64,000 nucleotides of DNA, taken from contig JARDYH010000007.1 of NCBI GenBank assembly GCA_029215795.1, positions 79,061,763 through 79,125,762 of the forward strand, written 5' to 3'. Every line of letters begins with the position of its first letter. The stretch's first letter is position 1. A program made the translations under genes and the position numbers. The notes beneath the pieces are model-generated. The model worked only from the letters and a program-made list of their open reading frames with translations, was not told the origin of the DNA and did no database searches. Origin of the DNA: Anniella stebbinsi (Eukaryota > Chordata > Lepidosauria > Squamata > Anniellidae). Positions 1 to 11,971 of this stretch are shown one piece after another.

Positions 1-129
1 ATGCTGGGAACAGCTGTACCTATTGAAATTCTCCAGCACAGACGGCCAAGAATTTCTTCTTGTTTTGCTTTTGATGACGATTCCCCCAAATCCGCAAATT
101 CCTTCATTTAAAGCAGGGATGGGGAATGT

Positions 130-236
130 GTGTCCCTCCAAGTGTTCTTGGACTGCAACTCCCATCATGCCTCACCAATGTCTATGAGGGCTATGGCTGA
201 TGGGGGTTGCAGCCCAACAGCATCTGGAGGACCACA
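130..236. repeat. Foldback family A (ACTCCCATCA type)
   Basis: CTTGGACTGCAACTCCCATC pairs with GATGGGGGTTGCAGCCCAAC, and the outer CCTCCA and TGGAGG pair. This palindromic element recurs through the window. Confidence 0.75.
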
Positions 237-597
237 GGAACCCCATCCTGATATCCAGGATGGAAAGAACAGTTTAAAAAATGGGGGAGCAAGGAAAGCT
301 GACTGATTTGCCCATAAAAGCAGTGATCAGGAAACGACCCCCTCCCTTCTTTCGATGTATATTTTGGAAAAACCTGGCTATTTAAAAGAGAGAGCATATA
401 TACATTATACGGAACCCAACACCACCGTATTATGCATTTTCCCATTTAATCTTTCAGGCTAGTTTATACATCCTGTTATTGCAGGAACAAGCCTAGGTGA
501 GTATGTACTCATGTGTAGCTCCCACTCCCATCCCAGGAAGCTCTCACTCCTGGTTGAACTTGAGAATAATTGCAACTTGCTGGGTCATCCAAACTCA

Positions 598-623
598 TGG
601 TTTGTTGTTGAAGCAACAAACCA
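598..623. repeat. Small perfect hairpin TGGTTTGTTG / CAACAAACCA
   Basis: Ten-base arms around a six-base loop. It resembles the GGTTTGTT-containing core of the MITE at 47 kb, and is probably a remnant of that type. Confidence 0.5.
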
Positions 624-1131
624 TAGTCAAGATTCAACCCCATATAGTATAAGAAACTGGCTTATTTTCACTAAACAGAATTAAGTTTGGCCATTGCATG
701 TTACCTTGGGCTTAATCTAAAACAGAAACAGAGGCTTCTGATCTCTTCCTCGCAGCCATCCTGGAGGAGAGAGAGAGCGCATGAACTTGAGGTTTGCTGC
801 AGTTCGTCCTCATAATGCTGACCCAGAGTTTAGCACTGCTTGCAAACCCACCCTTTGCAAAGTAGGTTCAAAACATTAGGTGTGAGCCAACCACTGTTCT
901 TTGACAAAAACAAACGTCTATATGGATTGGTAACCCATATTGGAAATCTAATTCTGATTTTAGGATGTGATAAACTCCAGAATGTCAAGAACATTAAATT
1001 ACTTTTTTATAATTCTTTTGTCATTTTTATCTTTTTTCCCTCTGCAGTTTTCATGTCATGGCCGTGTTACTATTGTTGTTCTTAAACTGTGTTGAGGGGT
1101 TGTTGGGGGTTTTTTTGTTTAATAATTAAGA

Positions 1132-1252
1132 GTGTTATCCTATGCATGTTTAGACAGAAAGAAGTTCAACTCCCACCAACATGGCTCACTGGGGAATGCT
1201 GGGAATTGTAGAATTTTTTTTTAGTCTAAATCTGCATAGGATTGCACTTTAT
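1132..1252. repeat. Foldback family B (CCTATGCATGTTTAGA type)
   Basis: ATCCTATGCATGTTTAGACA at the left pairs with TTTAGTCTAAATCTGCATAG plus GAT at the right. A distinct palindrome family whose inner CAACTCCCA arms resemble family A. Confidence 0.75.
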
Positions 1253-3770
1253 CTTACTGTTTTAACCTAGTTTGTCACCTTGGCCTCTTCGAGGAAATAT
1301 GCATATACACACATCCACATGCATGGCTCCAACTTCGTTCAAGTTGGAGCCATAGGTGTTGGTGTATGGAGGGAGGAATAATCAGTTAATTTTTAGGTTT
1401 TAAATTGTTTGGTTGTTTTGATTGGTTGTGAATTAGTTTAATTTTGGGTTAGTGTTTATCTTATGTGTATTTATTAATTTTTGTTTATACTGTTGTGTTT
1501 TAGTTAATTGGAATATACTTTTGTATTATTATTATATTAGAAAGAAGGATGCTGGAGAAATTGGCAATGGATTCAAATGTTTGGATTTCCATGAATCTGA
1601 CCTGCAGAATCCACATTGGACTGGCTTTTCTGAGTCATGCAAATTCTGTAGTCTTGGAGGGTTTTTTTTCTCTTTTGGAGGGGTGATTTGCCCTTGAACT
1701 AATGTAGTTTAACACATTTCCATAAATTCACAAATAGAACAAAATTCTGGTTTCAAAAAAATCCAATCCCGTCCATGAGCGGACAACAGAAGGAAAGATG
1801 CCTGATGATCTGCAAAACGTGGACGGAACAGAATCAACAAAATCCAGACATCACTAATTCAAACTGAATCAAGGATTAAATTCACAAGATTATATTTCAC
1901 AATGATTCCTTTGCTTCTGAAAGCTTTCTTCCAGTTGTGACATTCTCCCGGTTCTTTTTGCTATGACCTCACACCAAAATACATATTGTGACAGCAGGGA
2001 GGAAGTTATTCCATTTGGCAGATTCTGTTTTCCCCAGACCATCCATTTTCATTTCATCTAGAGCTGCCTCAACCTATACGACATACGCTGCTGTATCATT
2101 CTCTCCCTCTCTCTTGTCCTCTTTGGTGGACCTCTTTGGTGGACCCTTTCATTAAGAGCTGTTGCTGTCTTGTGTATGACCAGTATGGTGCAGATCTCCA
2201 TGTGACTAACTCAGGGAAATATACAAAGTACACACCCTTATTTGTTCAGCCGTTCAGCGTCACAGCGCAGTTGTTCATTACAGAAACCTCACAAGCTCCT
2301 CTGCATTTCCAAACTCTTCTGTCATGTATTGCACAATTAAGGCTGTGATGCTACTCACACAGGAGAAACCTCCACAGTACTTAGCAGGACTTATTTTTGA
2401 GTAGACACACATAGAATCAGGCTTCACAGCTGCAGTCCTACAAATCAGCCTTCAAAACCTGGCGCCTGCCGGATATTTCTACATTGGGGTTTTACACACT
2501 TGCTTGCCACACATTTACTTGCCACGTTTACCAACAAACGTAGACTAGGAAGTGGTCTCGGGCACAGTAGTCCTATACTCTCCTGATGCTGGCATCACCG
2601 CCTGGTCAGCACAACTTTCCATTTCTTTAAGTTTGGATCTGATTCTACAAAAGCCAGTACTTACCAATAAGCAACTTATTCCTACTAGAGCTGCTTCTAT
2701 TACTATTACTAATACCACCCTTCTGCTATCAGAGTTCATGGGGCCTTACAGAGTTAAATAAGCAGAGCTCTGCTCTCAAGGAGCTTTCAATCTAGAATCA
2801 ACAACTAGGAACTACTCTCCTCATATTACATTAATGTGTTTCTCAAGACCTACATGAACCACAAAGGTTTCACACTGCAATTACTCTCATTAGAACCAAT
2901 AAAAGTCTCTAATGTTAGATTCCCAGCAGCTGTTGAAAATTCTTCAAATGGGGACAACTCTCTCTGAAAGCTTTGGAACATTTATCTATCACCAGACAAT
3001 TACACAGCAGTGGAAAAAACTGGATAAGTTGAACTTACCTACATGGTACGAAATATATGGTCTGGGCATTGTCAGAAAAAATAACTCATGATTTGCTTTT
3101 GATCCAAGGAAAAACAGAACCATTCGCATTGTATGCTATATGATGGAGATTCATTCAACATATGTCAAAACCGGACTTACAACAACATATGCCTGCTTCC
3201 GTTCTGAGCATTTGGACATTATAATAAATGAAGATTGCACAGCACACATAATATTTATTTCTTTGTTCCTTTCCTTTCTCTTGTGTTTTCCCCTAAAATT
3301 GTATTAATCAAATTTTCGGTAACAGTTTATTAAGCCCCAATTGTTAGGGGACTGTTCTATTTTCTGCTATATCTAAAACACAATATTATTATTTTTAAAA
3401 AAGATCTATTGGTCACATGCTTCCAAAATAGATACATTTACTCAGAAGTAAGCCCCCCTGAATTCAACAATATAGATTTGCATTCTAGGTATGCAGACCC
3501 ACACAACCAATCATGTCATAATATTACATTACACATCATTTATTCCTACCAGTTCCACCCCCCCACCCCCATTTTTGCCTTCCAGGGCGCTGGTGGCGCA
3601 AAACAGCAACATGTGTACACAAGCCACATTCACTAGATAAATATGCAAATGTTTAAGGGCTCTTGCTAGATTGGGGGGGGGGAATACCTTCAACTTGTGA
3701 AGGTTGAGCAAAGCAGCAATCATCAACCTTTCAGACATACATTTAAATTCCATGGGATTTCAAATATTTT
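1253..3770. other. No gene seen (SERINC2 intron 1 side)
   Basis: AT-rich sequence without splice-bounded coding signal. Repeat remnants with CAGAAGTAAGCCCCC occur near 3440. No SERINC2 exon was found. Confidence 0.6.
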
Positions 3771-3859
3771 GGCCCTGTTCAGAAGAGACCTTAAACCACG
3801 GTGGTTAAGGCTTTTAAAGCGTTAACCACCGTGGTTTACGGTCTCTTTTGAACAGGGCC
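3771..3859. mobile_element. Mini foldback MITE family E-short (89 bp)
   Basis: Arms of about 38 bases read GGCCCTGTTCAGAAGAGACC and GGTTAACGCT-side complements ending TTTTGAACAGGGCC, with CCACGGTGGTT at the base of the hairpin. A second copy is nested at 58480-58582. Confidence 0.85.
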
Positions 3860-4067
3860 TTTCTCATACATGCCCATTTGTCTCCTGCTTTCTTTAAGCC
3901 CCTACAATTTAGGGCAACCAACCATAAGGGCAGGAGGGGGAAGCTATAATAGCTGCATAAAAGTGTGGATTTTTTTGCAGGTACTGCTTGTTGCGCAGAG
4001 GTGAAAACACCACACCTATCTATCTATCAACTCCTAACACCAGGTGTAGGGGGGATTTGTTGCCCTC

Positions 4068-4170
4068 CAGATGTTGTTGGACTACATCATCCCTAACCAT
4101 TGGTATTACTGCCTAGGGTTGATGGAAGCTGGAGCCCAAGAACACCTGGAGGGCCAGGGCAGTTCTCCAC
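4068..4170. repeat. Foldback family A
   Basis: GCCCTCCAGATGTTGTTGGA at the left pairs with the right GAACACCTGGAGGGC, with decayed central arms. Confidence 0.7.
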
Positions 4171-4929
4171 TTCTAGTTTTCCACTAGTTGACAGGGCCGT
4201 ATTGCTGGGTCACAGCCTGATCCAAGACAGGTTGTAAACACGGTGCAACCACCATACAAATATATGATAAAAACATGATGCATTGAGTCCCCAAAGGCAT
4301 ATTTGGGTTAAAGACTAGAGATGTTATTATATTAAGGGGTGTAAGAACCGCTGCTACTACTAATTATAAATAAAGGTGGGGGGCCCAGTCCGAAACAATT
4401 GAAAACTACTGTAAAATCTATACCGCTGTAAACGATAAAGGAAGGGGAATTCAAACCTCCTTTGCATCAGATCACACGTTTTGTGTGCGTGTACATCCTT
4501 CTGTTTAAAAAGAAACCCAACGAGGAAAGAGTGGTTATAACAAAATTGCATCCCCTCCCCAAGATCAAACCACAACTGCTTTGCGGGTCCCGATTCATCC
4601 TCCAATGACCAATGGAGCAAGATAAACTAGATTTTCTGGATCCACATTTTATACGAGGAACTAACAAGGAAGCCAACCAGTTTTTAAGTGAGGCGGGGTC
4701 CCATTTCCCAATAAAGACATCGTACACACACACACACAAATAAATCAAATTGGGGATGGGGGGGGAGGAGCTTGTCATGCCAGCTTCACCTGTTGAAATC
4801 CCCTCTTCGGCACAACAACTAGTCAAGGGGGCAGGGGGCAGGAAACGCATGAAGAAAGAGAAATTTGAAACTGACGGGGGTGCGGGGGTGGGGGAGAGGA
4901 CAAAGACAGACCATAAAGTCCGAGTTGCT

Positions 4930-5025
4930 AACCATCTGATCCTATGCACGCCTCCTCAGAAGCAAGCCCCGTGGATTTCGATGGGATTTACTCCCAGGTA
5001 AGCAACATCGGATTGCGGCCACTAC
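4930..5025. repeat. Dispersed squamate-type repeat tail
   Basis: CCTCAGAAGCAAGCCCCGTG and GATTTACTCCCAGGTAAGC match a phrase seen again near 3440 and 44935. It abuts the SERINC2 promoter. Confidence 0.45.
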
Positions 5026-5250
5026 TCAAGACAATATGGGACTTCCTTCCGAGTCAACACGGAGAGGGTGGTGCTGTGGTTGGTCCCCAAACCCCCTTTC
5101 CCCCACCCCTCTCCTTCTCCCCCAAAACTAGGGCTCAGCCTTACAAGATCGCAAGCAAAATCAGTAGTACCGAAGTCACCCAAGCCAAGTAGGATCGGCA
5201 CCTATTCCTTCCCTCGGGAAATGAAAAACCACGACCACAGGTACACTCAC

Positions 5251-5289
5251 GCAGCTCAGCAAAGAGCAGACCCCCAGGCACGCTCCCAT
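5251..5289 (-). CDS. SERINC2: SERINC2, first coding exon (13 codons)
   Basis: Serine incorporator 2 is a multi-pass membrane protein of the SERINC family, linked to putting serine into membrane lipids. The exon reads MGACLGVCSLLSC, which matches the conserved SERINC2 N-terminus, and ends at a consensus GTGAGT donor (5250-5245, minus strand) in phase 0. The start has A at -3 and G at +4. The exon sits in CpG-rich sequence. SERINC2 lies beside FABP3, in divergent orientation, in other vertebrates, and the same holds here. I could not find exon 2 in the 5.2 kb to the left, so intron 1 runs out of the window. The frame stays open upstream to another ATG at 5427, so an N-terminally extended form cannot be excluded from sequence alone. 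Confidence 0.9.
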
Positions 5290-5660
5290 GATGACCACGG
5301 CGCCGGGCACAAAGACCACCGCCGCCGCCTCCCCAGTCGAAACTCCGTCGGGCGCAGTTGCCGAGATCAGCACAAAGTTGACCACTTCGGCTCCGCTCGC
5401 GCTCTGGGCTCTACCTGCCGAAGCCACTCGGGCTTCTTCGGCGCGTTCCGCTTCCTTTCAGCGCTTCGGCTCTTTCCGCCGACGCTCGGGAAGAACCTAG
5501 CCACGCCCCTCCCGGCTGGATAGGCTGGGCCGGGTGTGATCAAGCGCACCTGGCACGCGGGGCGGGGCGAGGAACGAAGGGAGTCGAGCAAGGTGCGCTC
5601 TTTTTGGCAGGTGGATGAGAGCCAGGCGCAGTTTCGGGCCTGGGCCTTTAAGCCCTGAGC
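5280..5660 (-). promoter_or_regulatory. CpG-rich promoter region of SERINC2
   Basis: The stretch is clearly richer in CpG than the AT-rich flanks (repeated GCGC, CCGCCG and CGGGCG) and overlaps the SERINC2 start codon. No TATA box is evident, as is typical of CpG-island promoters. Transcription would start somewhere right of 5,290 and run leftward. The exact start cannot be read from the sequence. Confidence 0.7.
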
Positions 5661-5828
5661 ATCGCGTCTCGTGGGGTGAGCCTTTGTGCGGACAACCTGG
5701 AGAGATTAGCCCCGGGAGAAAGAGGCGGGGGCAGACAGCAGGGCGAGGTGACGCCATCATTGTCCGGAATTGCAAAGGAGAATAAAGCAACTTGGGCACA
5801 GAAGCACAGGAATTGGGGAGGGGTTACT

Positions 5829-6452
5829 AGGGTGACCATATGAAAATCAGGACAGGGCTCCTGTAGCTTCAACGGTTGTACAGAAAAGAGAAGTTCAGCA
5901 GGTGTCATTTGTATGCATGCAGCACCTGGTGAAATTCCCTCTTCCTCACAGCAGTTAAATCTGCAGGAGCCCTGCCCTCTTTAGCTAGAGTGACCAGATA
6001 CAAAAGAGGGCAGGGCTCCTCAGCTTTAACTGTTGTAATGAAGTCAAGGGAATTTCAGCCAGTGTCATTTGTATGCAATTAGTTCCTGGTGAAATTCCCT
6101 CTTCATCACAACAGTTAAAGTTGCAGGGGCCCTGCCTTCTTTTGTATATGGTCACTCTAGTATAGTGCCTGCACCTTTAACTGTTGTGATGAAGAGGGAA
6201 TTTCACCAGGAACTAATTGCATACAAATGACACTGGCTGAAATTTCCTTTTCTCTACAACTGTTAAAGTTACATGAGCCCTGTCCTCCTTTTCATAGGGT
6301 CAGCCTAATGAAGAGGGAATTTCACCAGGTGCTGCATGCATACAAATGACAACCAAGTGCTGCATGCATACAAATGACACCTGCTGAAATTCCCTTTTCT
6401 ATACAATTGTTAAATATGCAGGAGCCCTGTCCTCTTTTTCATATGGTCACCC
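5829..6452. mobile_element. Compound foldback MITE family D (about 620 bp)
   Basis: The outer ends are AGGGTGACCATATGAAAATC and GGTCACCC. The inside repeats the unit arms (CAGGGCTCCTG, TTAACTGTTGTGATGAAGAG, CAAATGACAC) several times in both orientations. This suggests one copy inserted in, or fused to, another. Confidence 0.8.
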
Positions 6453-6765
6453 GATTTGTCCTCTCCTGAGCCTTCTTTATAATAGAAAAGTGAGTGTCAA
6501 GCTCTGCTGATGTTTAGTTTAGCATGAGCTCTTTTGATATGTAATTCGGCTCACAGGCAGTGAGCGTTGAGTGCACACACACATACACATCAGCAATGGG
6601 CAGACTTTCAAGTGTGCAAGGTACACTTTGTTTTCTACTGGAACCCTGAGATCCCTAACCAGAGCCAGGTGCAAAACACACACCTGGAATTCAAGAATTC
6701 TGAGCACAAGAATTTGTTTTGAGGATCAGAACAGGAATGGAGCTCACACAGAAATCAACTCTTGA

Positions 6766-6905
6766 TTACCCAGAGTGTTGCAACAGCTGGGACTGTTTAG
6801 CTTGGGAAAAAAAGAGGACATGATAAAAGAGTACAAAATCATGTATGGTGTGGAGAATGTGGATAGGGAGACATTTTTCTCCCTCTTTCATAATACTAGA
6901 ACCTA
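6766..6905 (+). mobile_element. LINE (CR1/L2-like) 3' fragment, left piece
   Basis: The segment CTGTTTAGCTTGGGAAAAAA to AGGGAGACATTTTTCTCCC is a decayed LINE ORF C-terminal region. It resumes at 7222 after a foldback MITE. Confidence 0.7.
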
Positions 6906-7221
6906 GGCTGACCATATGAAAAGGAGGACAGGGCTCATGTAACTTTAACAGTTGTAGAGAAAAGGGAATTTCAGCCAGTGTCATTTGTATGCAATTAGTT
7001 CCTGGTGAAATTCCCTCTTCGTCACAACAGTTGAAGTTGCAGGTACTATACTAGAGTGACCATATACAAAAGAAGGCAGGGCCCCTGCAACTTTGACTGT
7101 TGTGATGACAAGGGAAATTCACCAGGAACTAATTGCATACAAATGACACTGGTTGAAATTCCCTTTTCTCTACAACTGTTAAAGTTACATGAGCCCTGTC
7201 CTCCTTTTTATATGGTCAGCC
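6906..7221. mobile_element. Foldback MITE family D, 316 bp, inside the LINE
   Basis: The whole element is a near-palindrome with two arms of about 150 bases, starting GGCTGACCATATGAAAAGGA and ending with the complement ATATGGTCAGCC. It is flanked by an identical 12-bp repeat TACTAGAACCTA (6894-6905, 7222-7233). Confidence 0.88.
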
Positions 7222-7607
7222 TACTAGAACCTAAAGGGGTCTTCCCCATGAAGCTGATGGTGGGAGATTCAGGAAAGATAAAAGAAAGTACTTCACACAG
7301 CACACAGTTAAACTATGGAATTCACTACCACAAGATGTAGTGATGGCCACCAATTTGGATGGCTTTAAAAGGGGGTTGGATAAATTCCTGGAGAAGAAGG
7401 CTATCAATGGTCACTAGTCCTGATGTCTATGTGCTACCTCCAGCATCAGAGGCAGTAAGCCTATGTACACCAATTGCTGGGGAACATGGGTGGAGGGTGC
7501 TATTGCACCGTGTCCTGCTTGTGAGTTCCTGGTTGACAGCTGGTTGGCCTCTCTGTGAACAAAGTGATGGACTTGATGGACCCTTGGCCTGGCTCTTATG
7601 TTTTTAA
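7222..7607 (+). mobile_element. LINE (CR1/L2-like) 3' fragment, right piece
   Basis: It continues the 6766-6905 piece. It carries CACTACCACAAGATGTAGTG, GGTTGGATAAATTCCTGGAG and the tail phrase TGGACTTGATGGACCCTTGG. The same tail recurs at 35412 and 36030. Confidence 0.75.
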
Positions 7608-7619
7608 GTTTTATACATT

Positions 7620-8312
7620 AAAAAGCCCATCAAAATAAATGTATATGAAAGTCACAATTTTATAAAACAGCCTCAAAATTTACCGTTCTTCACCAAATAT
7701 CACCTTGGAAACAACCATTGTCTCCTTGGCGCAACTAACCAGGTTGCAGTGAGATGGGGAGGGGTAACAGGCTATGTTGGATCTCAGAATTGTTTCATCA
7801 GGCACATTTCCTTGGAGCTTTGCTTCTTTGGGGCATTGATCATTTCCACCAGTCTCACGAGCACATTAAAAAGACATCAGTGAAACGCTGCTCTGTTTCA
7901 TTTTCAACAGAACATTGAAAAATGGGTTGAGGAAAATGGCTCATTGGATTGCCATGGTTTGTTAAACGTATGATGGAAAGGAATAAACATGCAGTGCTAC
8001 TGAAAATTAACAGGTCCAAAAATGGCCAACATCAAGTGTGTGTGTGTATTCCAGAAGCTTCTCTGAATGATTGCAGATGAGGCTTTTATCCAACATTACC
8101 CATTTTTTTCAGCACCAGGTTAAGACTTTCCTCTCTTCCCAGGCATTTGATGGCATAAGATGCAAATTTTAATTCATCACTTGAAGAGTTTGGTTGGCAC
8201 TAATGTTAGTTGTGGTATTTTAATCAAAGTTGGTTGAAGCCATCTTAAATTCGCTGTATTTTAATCATGCTGTATATCTCCAGGAGTCTTTTTGACAGAG
8301 AAAGGTGAGTAA
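7620..8312. other. No gene seen
   Basis: AT-rich unique-looking sequence between a LINE fragment and a foldback repeat; no coding or RNA signal. Confidence 0.6.
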
Positions 8313-8400
8313 AGGCACAATCCTATGTATGTTTAGAAGAAAAAAGTCCTACAATTCCCAGCATTCCCCAGCCAGCCATGCTGTCTAAATGTGCTGTCTA
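8313..8400. repeat. Foldback family B, left part
   Basis: GCACAATCCTATGTATGTTT and AAAAAGTCCTACAATTCCCA are family B left-arm phrases; the right arm is missing. Confidence 0.65.
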
Positions 8401-8682
8401 ACCTCAGCAGAAGCCATTGAGCAAGATTTTCACTCAGCCGCCAAGAAAAGTCTTTAAAAGACAAGAAAATTTGACCTGTTAGCAGAATGACAATGGGGAA
8501 ACAGCTAGATAGGTCTACTTTGGGAGAGGGTTCTACAGTGTGGGGCATAGCGATGGAAATAAATCTGTTCTTGGAGTTTTTAGTTGGACAAAAGGTGGAA
8601 TACAGAGTAGAGGTTGTTCCTTTAATCTAAGCAAGTGGGGTGGGAAGTAAAGCCTGACCTACCATTTCCTAGGTCCTCAGAT

Positions 8683-9294
8683 CAGTGGAGGCTGGTGACT
8701 CTGATGTCAGTGGACTAGCGAATTCACTCTGGGTTTCAGTCCGATACAGTCAGGACTCTAAAGATATCCAAGGTGCCATTTCATCCCCAAACTAGGCTCA
8801 GAACCTTGGATAGCGCCTTTAAAATTCTGACTGGTTCCGATTAAAATTTGGTGTGGATTTACTGTTAGCGGAAGTCGGAATACGTGTGTTCTTAAAGAAC
8901 AACACTAGAGACAATTATTTAATAGTAGAGAACAAAAAATGATGCATGGACAAAACTGAAACACTAACATATAGAATAGGAGTAGAGAGATAAACTAATC
9001 TTATCTAGTCTTCTTGAAGACTTCTTACCAACTGTCATTACAAAACATAACTTATCAGAGAGAGAGCAGTTAGAACCAGGAAGCAAGCCTGAGAATTGCA
9101 CTTAGAATCTTCAGGTTAAAGAGATACTAACCAGTCAAAATAAAGAACATAGTACAAACATGTCACTAACTGATTAACTACCTGATTCTCTGCTGCGCTC
9201 CTCCCTTATCACAAGCTGAGTTTCTTGCACACTCGATGTGGATCACATCTAACATTTACGACCCCACCAACATCAGAGCCACCAGCCTCCGCTG
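8683..9294. mobile_element. Non-autonomous hAT-type transposon, 612 bp
   Basis: The 25-base TIRs begin CAGTGGAGGCTGGTGACTCT on the left and CAGCGGAGGCTGGTGGCTCT (reverse complement) on the right. The flanks CCTCAGAT (8675-8682) and CCTCAGCT (9295-9302) form an 8-bp target duplication with one mismatch. No transposase ORF. A lone related end lies at 15058-15088. Confidence 0.85.
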
Positions 9295-9631
9295 CCTCAG
9301 CTGCAGAGGCAAGATCCCTGATTTTTCTTGGGCCAGGGAGCCAAGCGGGAAAAAGTGTCAGAAGGCCAAGCAGAGAGAAAGAGGTCGTGTACAGAGAACA
9401 GAAGAAAAACAATGTTGGATGAGAGCAAAGGTGTATCTTGTCCAATATACTGTTCTCAGAATGGCCAACCAAATGGCCATTGGAAGCCCACAAGCAGGGC
9501 AGGAGAGCAATAGTGCACCTTCATGCAGTAACTGGTACTGAGAGGCATACTGTCGCCGATGGTGGAAGTAATATATAGTCATCATGACTACTAATAGGCT
9601 GAATTCGGACGACACAATAAGCAACTGGGGG

Positions 9632-11971
9632 ATAAATCAAGATTCAAAAAATTTTATAGCAATAATGGCACAAAGGATGAGTACGTTTATACATAAGTAT
9701 ATTAGAAAGGATCAATGTGGATTTATCCCAGGAAGGCAAATGCCTAATTTAATTGGAAGAGTTTTAAATATAATTAATATTATTTTAAAAAGGAATTTAA
9801 AAGCAGGTTTATTAGCATTGGATATATTCAAAGCCTTTGATTGCGTGGAATAATTTTGAAAACATTTGGGCTTGGAGTTAAATTTATGGGAGTGATGGAT
9901 CAACTGTATAAAAATAATAAAGTAGAAATAATGGTTAATGATGGGTTAACGCAACAGATTACACTAGCCCGAGGAACAAGACAAGGTTGCCCACTTTCAC
10001 CGATCTTATTTGCGATAGTAATAGAAATTTTGGCAAATGTTATAAGGGAGGATTCAAGATTGAAGGGGATAGGAGGGAAGGAGAAGATTAAAATAAATAT
10101 GTTTGCGGATGACACATTACTGACATTAGACGATCCCCTGAAGGTTGGGGAGCTGATTAAAGAGCATTTAAGAGAATTTGGGGAGATTACTGGTTTACAA
10201 GTTAATTGGGGGAAGTCAGAAATGATGTTATTTAATTATAGTAAAGAGGAGATGGAGGATGGTAAAGTAAAGTTAGGTCTTAGGCTTAAAAATGTAGTAC
10301 GTTATTTAGGAGTTAATATTGCAAAAGATTTAGATAGGTTAGAGGAAATTAATTTTGCAAGTTTGAAAAAACAGGTAGGGGAAAAGTTAGAGGTATATAG
10401 AAAATTAAAACATTCTTGGTTTGGTAGAATAGCGGTTATAAAAATGAAGATATTACCTAAGATTAATTTTTTGTTTAGAATGCTACCGATTAAAATATCG
10501 GATGTAGAGTTAAAGAGCTGGCAAAATATGATTAATGCTTATTGCAATGGAGATAAGAGAGCTAGGATTAATAAAGGGCTATGGTATAAGACACAAAAGA
10601 AAGGAGGTTTGGGACTTCCAAATATAAAGAATTATTATAGTGCTAATCAGTTAAGATATGTTATAAATAGTATATTAGTGGAGGAAGATTTAGAATGGTT
10701 AGAAACGCAAACAGGGGAACTAGATTTTAAATTGCAAAATATCTTTTTTAATAATAAAATCCAAAAGAAAGATTTGAGGGGACTGGACAACCCGTTGCTG
10801 AAAAACATTCTAGCGATCTGGGAGAAAGTTAAAGGGAACTTAATACCAGGAGACTCTCCACTCGCCCCAGTGGTAGTTGTGAGAAATTTCCCAAGGAAAT
10901 TAAAAGTAGATTTGGAAGGAAGTTTGAAGGGTCAGGAAATTATTAAGTTAAGGAATTGGATGGAAAGAATGACAGATAAGGAGCAAATTAGAGAGTTGGT
11001 AAAAGGACAAAAGATAGCTTGGTTCAAATGCTTACAATTGGAAAAATGAACACAGGAATGGAAAAAGATAAATAAGAAGTGTAGAAATAACACAAGATTT
11101 GAAGATTTAATTGAATCAAGAGGAAAGAAGGAAGTAATTAAAACTAGAAAAGGTCTAACTAGTAAAATATATAAAATCCTGACAGAGGAAGCCGAATATA
11201 GAGATTCGCTTAAAATGATTTGGGAAGATGACTTAAAGGAACAAATTAATGAACATGACTGGGGGAGGATATGGGATGCAAGAATGTTAAAGCTTTTGTC
11301 GATTAGAATTAAGGAGAATTATTATAAAATAGTATGGAGATGGTATTTAACGCCGGTAAGATTTCATCAGATAGATAAAAAAGTGTCCAAGAATTGTTAG
11401 AGGGGATGTCAGGAGGTTGGAACTTATTTCCATATGTGGTGGAGCTGTAAACATGTACAAAAATTTTGGGAAAGGGTGTTTAAAGAAATAAGTGATATAA
11501 TTGGCAGTAATTTGGAAGTAAGCCCAAAGCTGGTTCTACTAGCAATATGGGATAAAGGTACTGAGAATACAAATAAGAGAGAATTAATAAACAACCTCCT
11601 GGCTCCCGCCAGAATAATGATTGCTAAAAATTGGAAAGGGCAAGGGATATATACCATAGAAGAATGGTATAAAGAAATATGGGATATGGCACTTAATGAT
11701 AAGCTAACATGTAAAATGAAAATAAAGAGGGGAATATCCAGTAAAGATGATTTTGGAGATATATGGAGTCTATTTTTGGAATATGTATTAAGAACGGGGA
11801 AGGGGCAAATGCCTTCAAAAGAGTATTTACATTTTTGGAAAGAAGAATAATGTATAATTGAAGGTCTCCTGGGGGGAGGGGAGCACGGGGGTATGTGGTA
11901 TGTATTGTATTTTATGTTGTTTATGTTTATGTTGTATTATGTTATGTTGAAAAAATAAAAAAAATAAAAAA
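9632..11971 (+). mobile_element. 5'-truncated L1-type LINE with decayed ORF2 and A-rich tail
   Basis: The insertion begins inside the reverse-transcriptase domain and ends in a (A)nTAAA-rich tail at 11950-11971. It is bounded by a 16-bp direct repeat AATAAGCAACTGGGGG (9616-9631 and 11972-11987). RT hallmarks are visible: GFIPGRQ, GTRQGCPLSPILFAI and the catalytic FADD motif near 10,100, then L1-type C-terminal blocks LTPVRF and WWSCK. It belongs to the L1 clade by these blocks. It landed in a hairpin MITE. Confidence 0.93.
9638..11847 (+). pseudogene. L1 ORF2 fragment, broken by a frameshift and two stops
   Basis: The reading frame from about 9,638 changes near 9,845 (frameshift after AFDCVE) and continues as a 402-codon stretch to a TGA at 11,047-11,049. 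It goes on, interrupted again by TAG near 11,398, and ends at 11,848. Endonuclease and N-terminal sequences are missing because of 5' truncation, so it cannot mobilise. Confidence 0.9.

Noticed and set aside
4467..4949. 160-codon minus frame near SERINC2
   Set aside because: It covers foldback remnants and CA repeats and does not resemble any SERINC exon.
5068..5523. 151-codon plus frame over the SERINC2 promoter
   Set aside because: It is antisense to the SERINC2 start exon, in CpG-island sequence; a shadow frame.
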